DNA of 64,000 nucleotides from Apiosordaria backusii (taxonomy: Eukaryota; Ascomycota; Sordariomycetes; Sordariales; Lasiosphaeriaceae): assembly GCA_030549205.1 (NCBI GenBank), contig JAUKTV010000007.1, forward strand, positions 310,001-374,000, in the 5' to 3' direction. Positions 47,425-59,500 of the stretch are shown here, one piece after another (within the stretch, counting starts at the first letter, position 1; the number at the start of each line of letters is the position of its first letter). The notes under the pieces are model-generated. The model had not been told where the DNA came from. It did not search any database and saw only the letters and a list, made by a program, of their open reading frames with translations. Position numbers and translations under genes: made by a program.

Positions 47425-49334
47425 CTAATCCGAGTCCTCGTCAATCCTAGCCCGAGCCCGGTCCACCGCCGTATTGCCGACCGGCTTGTTGGCCTGCACC
47501 ACCGGTGGCCGGTAAAACACCGTCTCGTCGTCCTCGGCGTCGAGCTGCATGAGGAACGTCTCCCATTTCTCGATCAACTATTCCCACCGTTAGTGCCTAT
47601 CTCCAACCTTTTCAGATTCAGGGAAACAAACCTCCTTCTGCGCCTCAACAGCACTCTCCAAATACGTCTCCACCGCGCTCTTGAAGTCCTCCACCTTCTC
47701 CCTCTCAAACCTATCCAGCTCAGCCCTCATCAACCGCCCCATATCATCAAACAGCAACCTCGCCTGGTGAACCTTCCTCTCCGCATCCGCCACCTCCGCA
47801 CTAACCTGGTTCAACCTATCCTGCTGGCTCTTCCCCTGCCTCAGCAGCTTATCCTGCGCCGCCTTCCTCTTCTGCATCTCACTCTCGGCACTATGCCAGC
47901 TGTGGAACGCCTTCTGCCTCTGCAAGAAACTCTGCTTCACACTCCCAATCAACCGGATGTACTCCTCGATGATGATCCCAAAGGTAAGCACATCCTGCTG
48001 AGCCTGGCGGTCGTAGACGTCCCGGATGGTGAGCTGCAGTTCGGATAGCGCGTCGAGCGGGCCAGACAACGTCGGGCTCAACTCAACAGTCGACAAAGCA
48101 TGGAGAGAAGCCGAGAAATCCCCCGCCGCCTCCGCCATAGCCTTCCGTTGAGCCACCATCCCATCCATCGCCTTGAGCAGCGCCTTGAGCTGATTCTCCA
48201 ACGCATCCAAATACACCCTCCGCTCATGAAACCAATCATCCTGCTCCACAAACTTGCTTCCTCCCCCTCCAAACCCAAAGCTCCCCAACACCCCCTTTGA
48301 CTCCCCTCCCAAATTCACCTCTTTTCTCTCCTTGTGCTTCACGTCAATATTAAACGCCTCGCTCTCCAAAAATAACTTCAAATCCCCATCCAGCCCCAAC
48401 GTAGGATGGCCCGCGATTTTATTCAGCATCTTTTCAAGTGCTGCCCTCCTGGCCTCCACAAAATTACTCTCAAACCTCCCCACCGCTTGCTTCTCCGGGG
48501 GAGGGGGCACCACAACACCAGGGTTGTTGGCATGTAGCGTGGTGTACAGCCACAGAAAGTCGCGGTACCGGCGTTTGACTTCGAATTCGGGGTTCTTGTA
48601 CGCCTTGGACGTGGTCTTTTTCTCACTTTTTGTTAAACCAACATTCCCCAAAAACTAGCCCAGAGAGAGAGGGAGGGGAAGGTTACCTTCGTCCTAACAG
48701 AATAAACAATATGACTACTCGTCAAATCCCCCACCTTGTGCGGATCCCCCACAGTGATATTAAACACCGGTTTCGCCGCCTGCTCAATACTCACGCTCGG
48801 AGCCTGCGCCGTCGTCCTCACCGCCGGGCTCGGCAAAGCCCCCGGAACCGGAGGCGGCTGCCTTGGCCCACCACTGCTGCCACCACCCGCGGTAAACAGA
48901 CCGTCGTCGTCGTCATCGATCCTATGGGGATCCGGAGGGCCCGATCGTTTCTGCTGACCCAACGGGGCGGGCATTGTCGTCCGGAGAGGCAGGGTGTGTT
49001 CTTTCGAGGGCGGGGCGGGAGGGACGCCGCTTCCTAAAGGGGAGGAGGCATCATTGTCACCGCTGGGGATCGTCGTCGTTGTCGCTGTCGCGGGCGGGGT
49101 AGCTGCTGCTGCTGCACCCAAGGGGCCGAGGGGGTCATCTTCTACTGCTTGGAGCTGGGTCGGCTTTGCGATCAAGCGGCGGGGGGTGATGCGGGATGGG
49201 CGGTGGGAGGAGGAGGTGCCCGCGCTGCTGGAGGCTGCTGTGGTGGCAGCGGGAGCGCTGGTAGAGCCACTGGGTGTCGAGGTGGTGTCGTCGGCTTGGG
49301 ATGTGCCGGCCGAGTCGGCCCAGGGGTCCTCCAT
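47425..49334 (-). CDS. vps5: sorting nexin Vps5 (retromer SNX-BAR subunit)
   Basis: Membrane-bending subunit of retromer, which returns cargo such as the Vps10 receptor from endosomes to the Golgi. Exons 48687-49334, 47632-48615 and 47425-47577 join in phase 0 to 594 residues. The first 150 residues are disordered and acidic (MEDPWADS start, DDDDDG patch). The PX domain follows, with FNITVGDPHKVGD, VYSVRTK joined by the first intron to TTSKAYK, and RRYRDFLWLY, whose Arg-Arg-Tyr binds phosphatidylinositol 3-phosphate. The rest is a long helical BAR domain ending in LIEKWETFL. The final exon's VFYRPPVV and RARARIDEDSD form the tail. Intron 1 uses GTAACC; intron 2 uses the less common donor GTTTGT. 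Confidence 0.93.
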
Positions 49335-49888
49335 TGTTTAAATGACTGCTGGTGTTATTCGTGAGGGAGAACTCTGTAATTGCGCAAAGAATGTCAGAGA
49401 CAGAAGATTTAGAAGTCAGGCAAGCACCTCTCGCAAGTGATGTTCGATGTCCCGAGCTTCGGGTTGGTGTGTTGCGCAATGCAGGCAGGTAGCGCGCTGC
49501 TCCTACCAGGTACCCAGGTCGTTGAACTAAGCCTTTCTTGGCAGCCATCAATGTGGGGTTCACAGCTTACGGGACAGGAGCTTCCCCCTCAAATCAGCAT
49601 GCCATTCTTCATCATCTGTGTCAAACAACACTGTTATTGCCTGAGATTAGTCCAATTCAGTTTGAGAAGATGCTATCTCTCAGCGCTACCAGAGGTATTT
49701 ATCAGTAATTACCATATAAAACATGTTCAACAGCCCCGACCATAACTCCAGGCTCAAGCCGCTCGCAAATGATACGTTTGCCTCCCATAACCGAGAATCC
49801 CTTTTATTCCCTTGATCATGTTTTGACGCCAATATAGCCCAAACGCTACTACCAAACACCCCAATACCATCACCATCGCCCCGCTACC
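49335..49888. other. intergenic between VPS5 start and TAF5 end
   Basis: VPS5 promoter and TAF5 3' flank. A plus-strand open frame of about 100 codons at 49437-49745 has no domain and is not called. Confidence 0.5.
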
Positions 49889-52605
49889 CTAGCGGTCCGG
49901 ATCATAGCATCCTCCCGCAACAACTAAGTTCATCCGGGTGAACTGCACCTTCAAGACTGGGGTCTTCTTGGTAGGGAACGCGCTGATCTGGTCGGGAGTG
50001 ACCTGAACTTCCTTCGACTTCTTCTTGCCCGTTCCGCCTCCACCGCCGCTTCCGCTACCGGTACCAGACGTGCTGGCACCTGTGGCCTGTGCTGCCTGTC
50101 CACCAACCGTGATAGACCGGCTGTCGGCAGAGCCCGCCACCGCAATGCTGTCACCAGCAACGGTTACCCCATCAGGCTGTTGACCTGGTTGGGCTGAACC
50201 GCCGGCAAGGGGGTTAGCCTTGGTAGGATCGGCTGGCAACTCGACATCCCAAACTCGGACCGTGCCGTCGAGCCCGCCAGAGACAAGCAAATTCGATTCG
50301 GCACTGAAGCTAAGGGATGGGATGCCGCCCTTCCCATGGCCTCGGCATCTCCTAATCCGGGTGCCCTTATCGATATCCCAGAGGAAGATATTACCGCCTG
50401 TGTCGGCACTGGCAAGAATCTTTCCGTTGGGGGCGCACTGCAAAGCGCTGATGTAGTCGGCATGGCCAGTGAAGATTCTAACGCAACTACCAGTAGTAAT
50501 TGTCCACATGCGAATCGACTTGTCCGTCTCGTCAGAGGCCGAGAAAACATATGTTCCGTTGGGGTGCCACGCGATAGCCGAGATGGGGGTGTCATGGCCG
50601 ACCAAGATTCGCTGGGCCGAAGCATGATCTTGCGTAAAGATGCGGACTGTCTTGTCCCACCCCGCAGTCGCAAAGTAGTGTCCGTGTGGGCCCCAGAGCA
50701 CACGGAAAATGGGACCATCGTGAGACCTGTAGATGCAAAGGCAGGACCAAGACTCGAGCGACCAAAGGCGAACTTGGCCATCCATGGAGCACGACAGCAA
50801 CAACTTCGCGCTGGTGTCTACCGGCTTCCCTGATCCCTCGAGGTAAGGATTTCGGCCAAGGGAGGCAATGGAATCCGAAAAGGAGATGCCGAAAACGGGG
50901 CCCGAATGTCCGATCAGCTTTCGGTTGTTGACTTTGAGGTCTTTCTCGTTCTCGAGAGTCGTCCGGAGCGGCTTGCCTTCCAGATCCCAAACGCGAATGT
51001 AGGAGTCCGAGGTGCCCACAGCAACAAGTTGATGGTCGTTGGAGAATTCCATGCATGAGACACTGCAGGATGTTGTGATTAGCATGATGGTGAAACACAC
51101 AAAATATTGGACTAGGCAACTTACTTCCCAAGCGTGTTGTGAAAGGTGAACATGCAAATTGACACAGGCACTCCAACACCTCCTGTCCGGCCCTCGATCA
51201 CAAACCTGTCGCGGTTCTCGCGCACCTTTTGCATCTCCATGACGACGTCTCTGGCACGGGATTGCGGAAGAGGTAGGTCGGCTCGCGAGGGGACGTCGTC
51301 GCTTTCCTCCTGTTTGATACGTTTGTCAAACTCTTCGACCAGGGTGGGTCGGCCGTCCGCTGGTGGGTGCAACTGGTCTTCTTCCTCAAGTTCAACGCGA
51401 ACGTCGTCTCTCAGCTCAGGTTCCATAGGCAATGGGCCTAGTTTCAACCTGGCTGTGGTATCGAGCACGTCACGGTTCGCAACACCGGTAAAGACTCCAG
51501 GAATACCCTCTTGTGCATCAATTTCGTCCAGTTCGCGGTTTTGGGTCCGGCGGAAGACGGCCTCGAAGCTGTAAGGTTCAATAGGGCCACGTGAGCTTGT
51601 GTCAACGTGGCAGAAGGTTTGTAGGAGATAGATGATGGTATTTCCACCAGAATCGGCCTCGCGATGGAGAAATTGGAAGAGGTTGAGGGTCAGGGTTTGA
51701 TTCAGCGGAATCCGGTATTTGTTCTCCCTGTACAGCTTTGTTGTTTGGTTCTCATTGATGTGCTGCGGTAGCGTGACAGTGCTGAGCAGCTTCAGCGCAT
51801 CATGATGGACTGTCTCGAAATGTGGTCGGAGTGCCGTGATGAAGTTCTTTGATTCCTCATAGTGGCCCTGACCAACAAGCTCCAGGTAGGAGTAGACAAA
51901 GGTTGGCCACAACAACTTCTCAAGCTCAAACTAAAAGGTACGGTGGTCAGCAATCGGCACAATCAGTAGATGGGCTAAAGTTTGTTTTACCTTGTAAATG
52001 TCCAGATTGTTGTCAATCCAGTTCTTGAGGAGAACAAAGGCCTTCAAGTACCTCTTTGGATCAGAGGGATCCTGGCCTCGGTTCGCTGGCCTCCCATCCG
52101 GACCAAGATGTGCTGTCTCTTGACGAAAAACGGCTTCGGTTTTGGTGAAACCTTTCTTCTTGAGGTAGTCTGTAACCTGTCGATTGGCCGTGTTAGTACG
52201 ATGATTAACTGGCTTTACCTCGGTCTCCGATATCTAATTGCTGTTTACCGCCGTGCGATCAGCGAGGTCATGGGCGACTTGAGGGCTCATCGTTGGTTGG
52301 TTTTGCAACGAGCAATGATCGGGTTGTCGTCTTACAAGTGAGTTGGTATGTTGAAGCGTAAAAGGCGTTTTGGTGGCTGGCGGTTGATGATGGAGCCAAA
52401 ATAAAGTTGCCTGTGTGGCTTTGGGCAAATCAAACACGAGAGTAACATTTCAACCTACAATTTGATTGAGATTTTGCGCCGATGGTGTGCTGGTCGTCGC
52501 GGCCGGCTGTGAGGGAGCAGGCGCACCTCCCGCCGACTGTGGTTGGGTTGAGTACGAGCTCGTCGGCGGCGCCTGTCCTGTTGGCTGAGGTGGGGGATTC
52601 GACAT
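49889..52605 (-). CDS. taf5: TFIID/SAGA subunit Taf5
   Basis: Scaffold WD40 subunit shared by TFIID and SAGA, needed for RNA polymerase II initiation. Exons 52459-52605, 51991-52176, 51125-51930 and 49889-51062 encode 770 residues. A Pro/Ser/Gln-rich start leads into LNQIVTDYLKKKGF, a LisH-like motif completed across intron 1. The TAF5 N-terminal dimer domain (WPTFVYSYLELVGQGHYEES, FITALRPHFE, KYRIPLNQTL) follows. Six to seven WD repeats then run from VSCMEFSNDHQL onward, with repeat ends such as IRVWDLEG, VRLWSLES, VRIFTQD, IRMWTITT, IFLWDID and VRVWDVE. A Gly/Ser-rich loop interrupts the last blades before LKVQFTRMNLVVAGG. Intron 1 is long for this window (282 nt). It is divergent from MED11. 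Confidence 0.94.
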
Positions 52606-53248
52606 TGTGACTGCAGAGACAAACAAAAGATTAAAGTAAGTCGGTGGTTCTCGGTGCTTTCTCTAAGTGTTTCCCTCAAAAGAGGGTTGGTGATGGAAAG
52701 ATCACATACACTTGGCGGGGTCGCGCTTCCCCAACGCGCTTTAACTTCATAAACCAGTTACCTTAAACTGTGTACCTGCTTTCCAGCTTCGACAAGTTTG
52801 ATCGTTCTGAATCAGATTTTATCGTAGCTGGGCTGTATTGGTTGTATGGAAATAAAGGGTATCAATTTCGATTCGCTTGATGCCCGAGAATATACAAGTA
52901 CGTATCTCTCAAACTTATACTCGAAGGCGCCCTCTCAGTGAATTGAATGGAGCGAGGTGAACCGACCGCGGAGTTTTCCGCGTTTGTGTCGAGGTGCTCC
53001 CTGTACGAGGCCCGTGCATAAGCCCCACCCTTGCCGTTCTAGCGGCCGCACCCTTGTCCTGGAGCTTTCATGTCACATTTTCACTTTCGCGGGGCAAGCA
53101 ATTGGAGCTCCAATGCCCTTAAACTTCAACTCTGCTATTAAACACCAAGCTCTAAAATTCCACCAACATCATTCCACCCTCACCTTCTCGCCAAACAACC
53201 ATCAACCGACCCATCAGCACTCACCACCCCCATCCAGAAGCCACCAAA
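52606..53248. promoter_or_regulatory. shared divergent promoter region TAF5-MED11
   Basis: 643 bases separate the two start codons, with no other gene. A GC-rich patch at about 52717-52740 includes TTGGCGGGG and AACGCGC, and a NotI-type GCGGCCGC occurs at about 53042. No TATA box is convincing. A shared promoter is inferred from geometry only. Confidence 0.5.
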
Positions 53249-53913
53249 ATGAACAACACCAACCCCCACCCCCCCAATCCCAACCCCCATCCCAACCAGC
53301 AGCAACCCCAAATCGACATCCACACCCCCTTCACCCTCCAAGAACACTTCACCCACCTCGCCACCACCGAACGTGACATCACCTCCCTCCTCACCCCCCT
53401 CGTATCCTCCCTCACCGCCCTCTCCACCCCCCCAACCCCTCCTCCCCCAACGAGCCCCAAGAGAAATTCAAATCCGCCCAAGAGCTCTACTTCCGCACCA
53501 TCGACCGAATCTCCAAACACCTCGACCGCCAAATCTACGCCCTCGAAGAAGCCAACATTTTGACTCTCTCCTCTTCCTCTTCTGCTACACAACAACCTGA
53601 CGATTCCTCCTCCCAACCCAGCAGCAGCACCACCACGCAACAACAACCCCAGTCACAACCGGGCGGCGGCTCTCAAACCGACAAGGACGCGAAGAACACT
53701 AAGGGGTCAGAAGCAGCAGCAGCCAGGCTCGACCCAGACGGAGCCGGCAACTATGGCAAGCTAGACGTGGGCAGGCTGAATCTCGCTTCATCGACGACCG
53801 AACGGGATGTCGAGGCCGAGGTGTGGGAGAGGGTGAAGGCGCATTTTGCGCAGATGACGGTGGCGGCGGGGGCGGGGAATAATAATAATGATAATGATAG
53901 GATGCAGGAGTAG
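53249..53913 (+). CDS. med11: Mediator head subunit Med11; one frame break
   Basis: Small head-module subunit that pairs with Med22 in Mediator. The first frame gives FTLQEHFTHLATTERDITSL and the helix LTPLVSSLTALSTPP. The second, one frame over, gives EKFKSAQELYFRTIDRISKH, LDRQIYALEEANILTL and, after a Gln/Ser-rich insert, GKLDVGRLN with TTERDVEAEVWERVKAHF, all typical of fungal Med11. The break lies in a C-rich stretch near the C7 run at 53427-53433. One extra C there joins the frames and gives 221 residues. An intron from GTATCC at 53402 is an alternative, but it would delete conserved-looking coding sequence. The TAG at 53911-53913 ends the gene, and the same frame continues into a repeat region described separately. 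Confidence 0.82.
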
Positions 53914-54297
53914 GGCCGCCGTCGTTCTGTCACTTTGGGACGAGAGGACGGCATCAATGTGAAGGAGGAAGAGGACGAGGAGGAGGATGGAGGAGGATGG
54001 CCGTCGCTCTGTTCGCTCTGTGACCTTGGGACGGGAGGAGGGCGTTGTTGTCAAGCAGGAGGAGGAGGAGGATGGCCGTCGCTCTGTTCGCTCTGTGACC
54101 TTGGGACGGGAGGAGGGCGTTGTTGTTAAGGAAGAGGAGGGGAGAGATGCTACCATCAAGCGAGAGGGCGCCTTCTAGCAAGGCTCGGGTGGGATTCGTA
54201 TTCAGCAAAAAGATGAAGCTGCGGGCATGGGTGGAATCCGCATCAAGTCGGAGCAAATGGGTTTCAGCGAGGTCCGTATCAAACAAGAGGTTATATA
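53914..54297 (+). pseudogene. tandem psi-K-x-E peptide repeats with internal stops
   Basis: Copies of a unit reading roughly RRSVTLGREEGVVVKEEE follow MED11. Copies two (from 53996) and three (from 54071) are nearly identical over 75 bases, exactly 25 codons. A diverged first copy starts at 53914 in the MED11 frame. After TAG at 54176 the frame continues GSGGIRIQQKDE, GGIRIKSEQ and VRIKQEVI and stops at TAA 54295-54297. Six sites fit the sumoylation consensus (VKEE, VKQE, VKEE, IKRE, IKSE, IKQE). It may be the decayed tail of a gene, a spliced exon of an unrecognised gene, or a MED11 extension reached by read-through. No start codon or domain was identified. Confidence 0.4.
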
Positions 54298-54755
54298 ACA
54301 GCGTCAAAGACACGGACAGGTTTAAGACAGTAGTCTAGCGTTGCGCTTTTTTATAGGGACACCAAGCCCCGATCTGGAGTTTCCACGCGCGAATGGGCCG
54401 GTGTGGTCATGGGTCAGGATCCCATTGACTGCCGAACAAGGGGTATACAAAACAGGCGTTTGGGACGGTTTTCTTTTTCACAGGATTTAGGTATGATACC
54501 GGTGGATATACCCAGACATCACGAGGCACAGGCATAGGCAAAGACAAACCAGAGATAGAGACACATGAAATAAACCATGAATTTCGTCTCATTTAAAGCT
54601 TTTCCCATCTTGTCTAGCACAAGTGATACCATCTCTCCTCCGCGAGAGAAACTCGATAGGCATAATAATTCATGCCTTGAAAAATCCTTTGCTCCTCCTC
54701 AACAACTTCACAGATCCCCTTTCACTTCCACCATGTGAGGATCCCACTCCTTCCC
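54298..54755. other. intergenic, nothing seen
   Basis: Between the peptide-repeat relic and the secreted-protein gene end. No coding or RNA signal found. Confidence 0.5.
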
Positions 54756-55548
54756 TTAAGTCGACTTGACATGCGTCTTGCAGATCCGATCATAGGCCCC
54801 ACCATTCATAGTTCCGGTGGCATTGGTAGGAACCAAGACCGACTCGGGGATGCTGTCATCCATTGTTATCAGTTACCCATTCACTCACACCTCACAACAA
54901 GGGGTCGACTTACACAGCATCAAACAAAACACACTTCATGTGCTCCTCCTGCGTCCCCACACTCTCATACCAGACAAAATACCCATTACACTCCCCCTCC
55001 CCTTCCCCGTCACTAGTACCCGCAGCATTGCAAGTAAACTGGCACTTCCAAGCCCCAAACTGTCCCTCCGCATGATTATACCCAAACCAATGCGGCCCCG
55101 AGACAAAATGCTTCTTGTACCACGACTTTTCCACCTCGTAGCTCGTGCTATTCGTGTCCGAGGGGAGAACCTTGGTGTAATCGTCAATGGTGAACCCACC
55201 GTTGTCGTCTTCAGCAGAGGAGGCAGGGGGGCCAGAGGTGCAAGCCGCGGCGGCTGGGGTAGCAGCAGAAGCGGCGGAGGTGGTAGGGGTGGAAGAGGCA
55301 GAGACGATCTCGGCGTAGCTATTACCGCGGTCGACTGAGTGGCGGGGGTGGGTGGAGAGAAGGAACTCGGAGGGGGAGTGCTTGTCGTCGGAGCGGTAGA
55401 TCGACCCCGGGGTGTAGGGAGAGGACTTGTAGATTTCCGTCTCGGTGTCCGAGGGGTTGTAGGAGGCTAGGTTGGGGGAGGAGCCCGCTAAGGGGGGAGG
55501 AGCGGCGAGGGCCAAGGCGGCCGCGAGGAAGAGGGTTTTGATGGTCAT
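54756..55548 (-). CDS. secreted cysteine-containing protein of unknown function
   Basis: Exons 54914-55548 and 54756-54852 join over a 61-nt intron (GTAAGT to GACAG) to give 243 residues. Residues 1-22 (MTIKTLFLAAALALAAPPPLAG) form a clear signal peptide. A Ser/Ala/Pro-rich stretch to about 115 is probably O-glycosylated. The folded C-terminal half carries about six cysteines (WKCQFTC, GECNGY, MKCVLF, RICKTHV), aromatic motifs HWFGYNHAEGQ and GYFVWYESVG, and N-glycosylation sites NST and NAT. Without the second exon the protein would lose the last cysteine. No enzyme motif is seen. Size, secretion and cysteines are those of small secreted proteins of fungi, with no host role implied. Function not assigned. 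Confidence 0.8.
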
Positions 55549-56576
55549 TTTGAGGTTATTTGTGTGATCAGGGTGGTAGGTAAGTTGATTTGACTAGGAA
55601 TTTGTTTTGCTCCCAAAAACAGGTAGGTGGTTAAGAGAGTTGGAGTTCGAATGGATGGATGGTTAAGTCCAAAGTAAGAGAGATGAGTGAATTGCTCAGG
55701 TTGAAGTTGCAAAGAAGAGAAGTTCTCTGGAGGTTCAAGACCGCTGACCTGGAGTCAGGCTGGCCAGAATAAAGGGGAAGGAACGACTACCTTCAAATGT
55801 CAGGCTCGGGCTACCGGTGAAGCTGATCGTGACTTCCTAAGATGGATAGACTCAACCTGGCAATGTCACATGGGAGGCAAGCGACGTCACAACTGAGCAG
55901 CAGCCTCTGCCCGAGTTCCCAGTCACAGATGCCTGAATATCTCTCAAGTGGTGTGGTGTTGTCAACTGGAAGCCAGGCCTCACCATCGCTTATGGTTCAA
56001 GTAGGAGGCTTTGAAGTGGTTCAATATATCGATGTCCCATTATCAAGTCGTGTGAACCCGGCGTAAGTGGTACTGACAGTAGGTTGCAGCAACACAGAGA
56101 ATCTCACCCGTGTATCTCATTGTCGGTCCCTCAACACAACGACATAAACGTTCAAACATATTCAACAGGGCGATGGCAAGAGATCTTGGTTGCACAACGG
56201 GAACCATCTACGGGTGTGACACTCAGTACCCGATCGTACCTGATCAGTGCTTTGGTTGCCCTGAATATAGGTAAATAAAACTGCCAGCCTGTCCCGGTTT
56301 ATTGAGGCGAACTTTCTGTTGTCACTGCACCACAGACAAGATCACATCATTTTGATCGGATCGACAATCACCGGAGTGACAGGGCAAGATGTGGCAGCTT
56401 TGTGCTTTCTTGTCAAGCGTTCAGTGTTTTTTCATTCTTCAATGACTTCATAAGCCTCCATATTAGGTACCTACTCTTCATATCTATACCTAGGAATACA
56501 CCATAAACACGACAGCTCAACGCTACCAAGACTCATAATCTGGTCCTACAACCCCAACCATGTCCTCAATCTCAGT
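55549..56576. other. 1 kb intergenic region
   Basis: Secreted-protein promoter and PFF1 3' flank. No gene is supported. A plus-strand open frame from 56560 is antisense to PFF1. Confidence 0.5.
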
Positions 56577-59500
56577 CTACACAGAAAAAGCCTTCCTCCC
56601 CTCCACCAACCCCTCTGCAAACTTCGTGATAGCCGCCCAAGTAGGCGAATACCTCAACCCCTCATCCAGCGCAGGAATAGTCCCCGCCTCATTAGCATCA
56701 CTCCAAGCACAAACCACCGTCCCTTCCAACCCTGACTCCCTCACCCTCAGCTCCCCATCATGTGTTTCATTCTCATTCTCACCACTTCCCTCCTCTTTAC
56801 TCTCCCCATCATCCTTCCACTCAACATCCACCACCCACTTCTCCCCTCTGCTCCGATGCCACAACTTCAACTGCTTAATCCCCCCCTCCGGAAACTGCCC
56901 AAACCTATCATCCCATCCCGACCCCTCTTGCACACTAAATCCCGAAATAGGCCGCTTAAACTCCAAAAAGCACGCCTTTGTATTATCCGCCCAAATCTCC
57001 AGCTGCGCCTTGTTTCCCTCGCCCCGCGTGGCATTAACCGTCACGAGACTCTTGTAAACCTCCTCAATGGGCGTGTCCTCTTCGGGAGCCTCACTTCCCA
57101 GCCGGGGCGCAACAGCAACCCCATCATAGCAGCAACTCACCAGCTCCGCCCGTTTCGATGCCCCACACGTAACATTCCTCCCCGAAGCCGACGGGATCTC
57201 TGCAATAATCTTGTGGACATACTCCTCCACCCCGTTATAGCACACCCGATTCTCCGCCGTGTCCAGATCAATCTGCTGAATGAAATACGCCTTGTACCGA
57301 CTCCCCTCTGAAAACGGAAAGGCCACCAGGTTGTAAATCAACGTGGCAACAAAAACTACCAGCAAGAAAACCGGAATGTGATGACTGACGCGGTGGATAA
57401 CCGGTGTAAGGGGTAGAAGAAGGAGCACCGTGAAGATGAAAACAATGAGATACGGCAGCAGCAGGTTGCTCCCATCAGCACCAGTCTGATGAACAGCATC
57501 CACCAGCATCAGCCCCGTCTGTGCCGCTAGGATAATTGTGAACGGACCAAGAATCAAAAACTGGAAAAACCACACCCACGAAGGCAGGCGTCCAGACCAG
57601 GCCTGCTCATGCTCAAATGGTTCGTCACCCTCCTCCCCGTACTTGCGAGCTCCGTTGACCAAAGCTGTGATAGAACGCCGATACGTCGTAGCAAAGGTCG
57701 TGCGGAAGTGCTCACTGGTGGCATTACCACCGCCCACCAACGGGGTGCGCTCGGTCGGTAGTTCCGCGTCTTCGTCCGAGTCTTCACCATCCCCTCCTCG
57801 GCGGAGAGTGGAAGCGTTCGAGTCCCGTGTGGCGGGTGGCACTAGAGATGGTTGGTGAGGGATCGGTGGCAGTTGGGAGGGGGGTTCAGTACGGATATTG
57901 TTGCCCGATTGGGGCTGGTAATAATCGCGAGCTTCATGATCCTCCCGGACTTGCTGACCCCAGGCGGTCTTCTTCGGCAAGGCAAAGAGCTCGCAGAGAG
58001 TGACGAAGGTTGTCAGACAAACGGCGGTCTGGAGGAAGACAATGGGGTAGCCGGCACCAAGCTTCAAGCGATCTTCGGTCACAGTGACGGCAACGAGAGT
58101 GGCCCAGCCGATGATGAACAGCCAAATATTGACATAGCCCCGGTGAAGTGCACTGGGTCTCGCAAAGTTGGCGCCCCGCATGATGGACCAGAAAGTAAAG
58201 TAGAAGAGCGAAACCATCATGGCGATCCTACCCTCTGTTAGCCTCCGCCATCCCGCCCATATCTCAGAAAGGAAAACTTACACAGAGTACCGATGACTGT
58301 AGATAATAAACGGGTTCACCTTCCTCATCAAGAACGCCACTCCAAGCGACAGCGCCCCAGAAACAACGAGTGCAAAGGGGAACCGGAAAGCACCTTTCCA
58401 CCCGCCGACCAAAACTGGCTCAAAGTCAGGCTGATCATACGTCCTGACGCTCGAGGTAAAAAAGTAGTACTTGTCCAGTTTGTGGAGGATATACGTGACC
58501 AGCACCAAGATCAGGGGCGTTGCCACCAGCACGGTAAGCGACCAGGCAAACATGCCTCTCAGGCCGAAGTGGACGAACCCCTTGCCAAAGAGATCAAACC
58601 AGACCCCCTTGCTCGGGCTGCCATTGCGGACCTTGTTGCGGGCGCCATCTGGCCGAGCGCCAACAAAGGTATCGCCCGTATCCCCAGAGAGCTGAGTAGT
58701 GGTGTGGATAGCAGCAGAGAGCATATGCCAAAGACTGGCCTTCGATGTATGGGCAGCGTCGTCTTGGTTGGTGTGGTATCTCGCTCTGGGCTTGAAGAAC
58801 GCCAGGTCAAGTCCTCGCTGGCCGTACACATCATACAGCACCGAGTAGTCAGTCCCGCTCCTGATAAACCCAAGACCAAAGGCATCAGAAGCAATAACCG
58901 TCCCGAAAGGGTCCGAAGTCCCAGCATACGCAGCCGTGACCTCTCTATCCGTCGTCCGGAAGAGATTCGCCCTCCCTCCCGCACCAGCACCTTCAAGGTT
59001 CAAGAATGTATGGATATACGGGTTGAGCGGATGCTGACCCAACGCTCGAGCCCCATAGAGGTAATCCTCCTCGCCATTGTTGAACATGACCACAATCCCC
59101 GTCTCCGGCTGGTGATCCGGGTGGGTAAAGTACTTGACCACCTGTAAGCAGGTAACTACACCCATTCCATCATCTGTAGCACCATACCCAGTAGAGACCC
59201 TGTAATCCATTAGCTCCTTTTCCCCTTCCACATCAAAAAAGAGAGTAAACCCACGAGTCATAATGCGCATTAACCAACGTCAACCCCTTTTCATTCGCCC
59301 TCTCCCCCCTCACCACCCCTCCCCCCGTCGTCTTCCACCAATCCCCCTCATCATCCTTTTTCCCCCTAATATAAACCAAAATATTCGTCCCCTCAAAATA
59401 CACCGCCACCTGGGGACTACCCGGCGTAGGCACAACACTCCCCGCCATCAAAATCGTGCAGTTGGACGTCATATCATCAAAGACTGTAACATTCGCCCCT

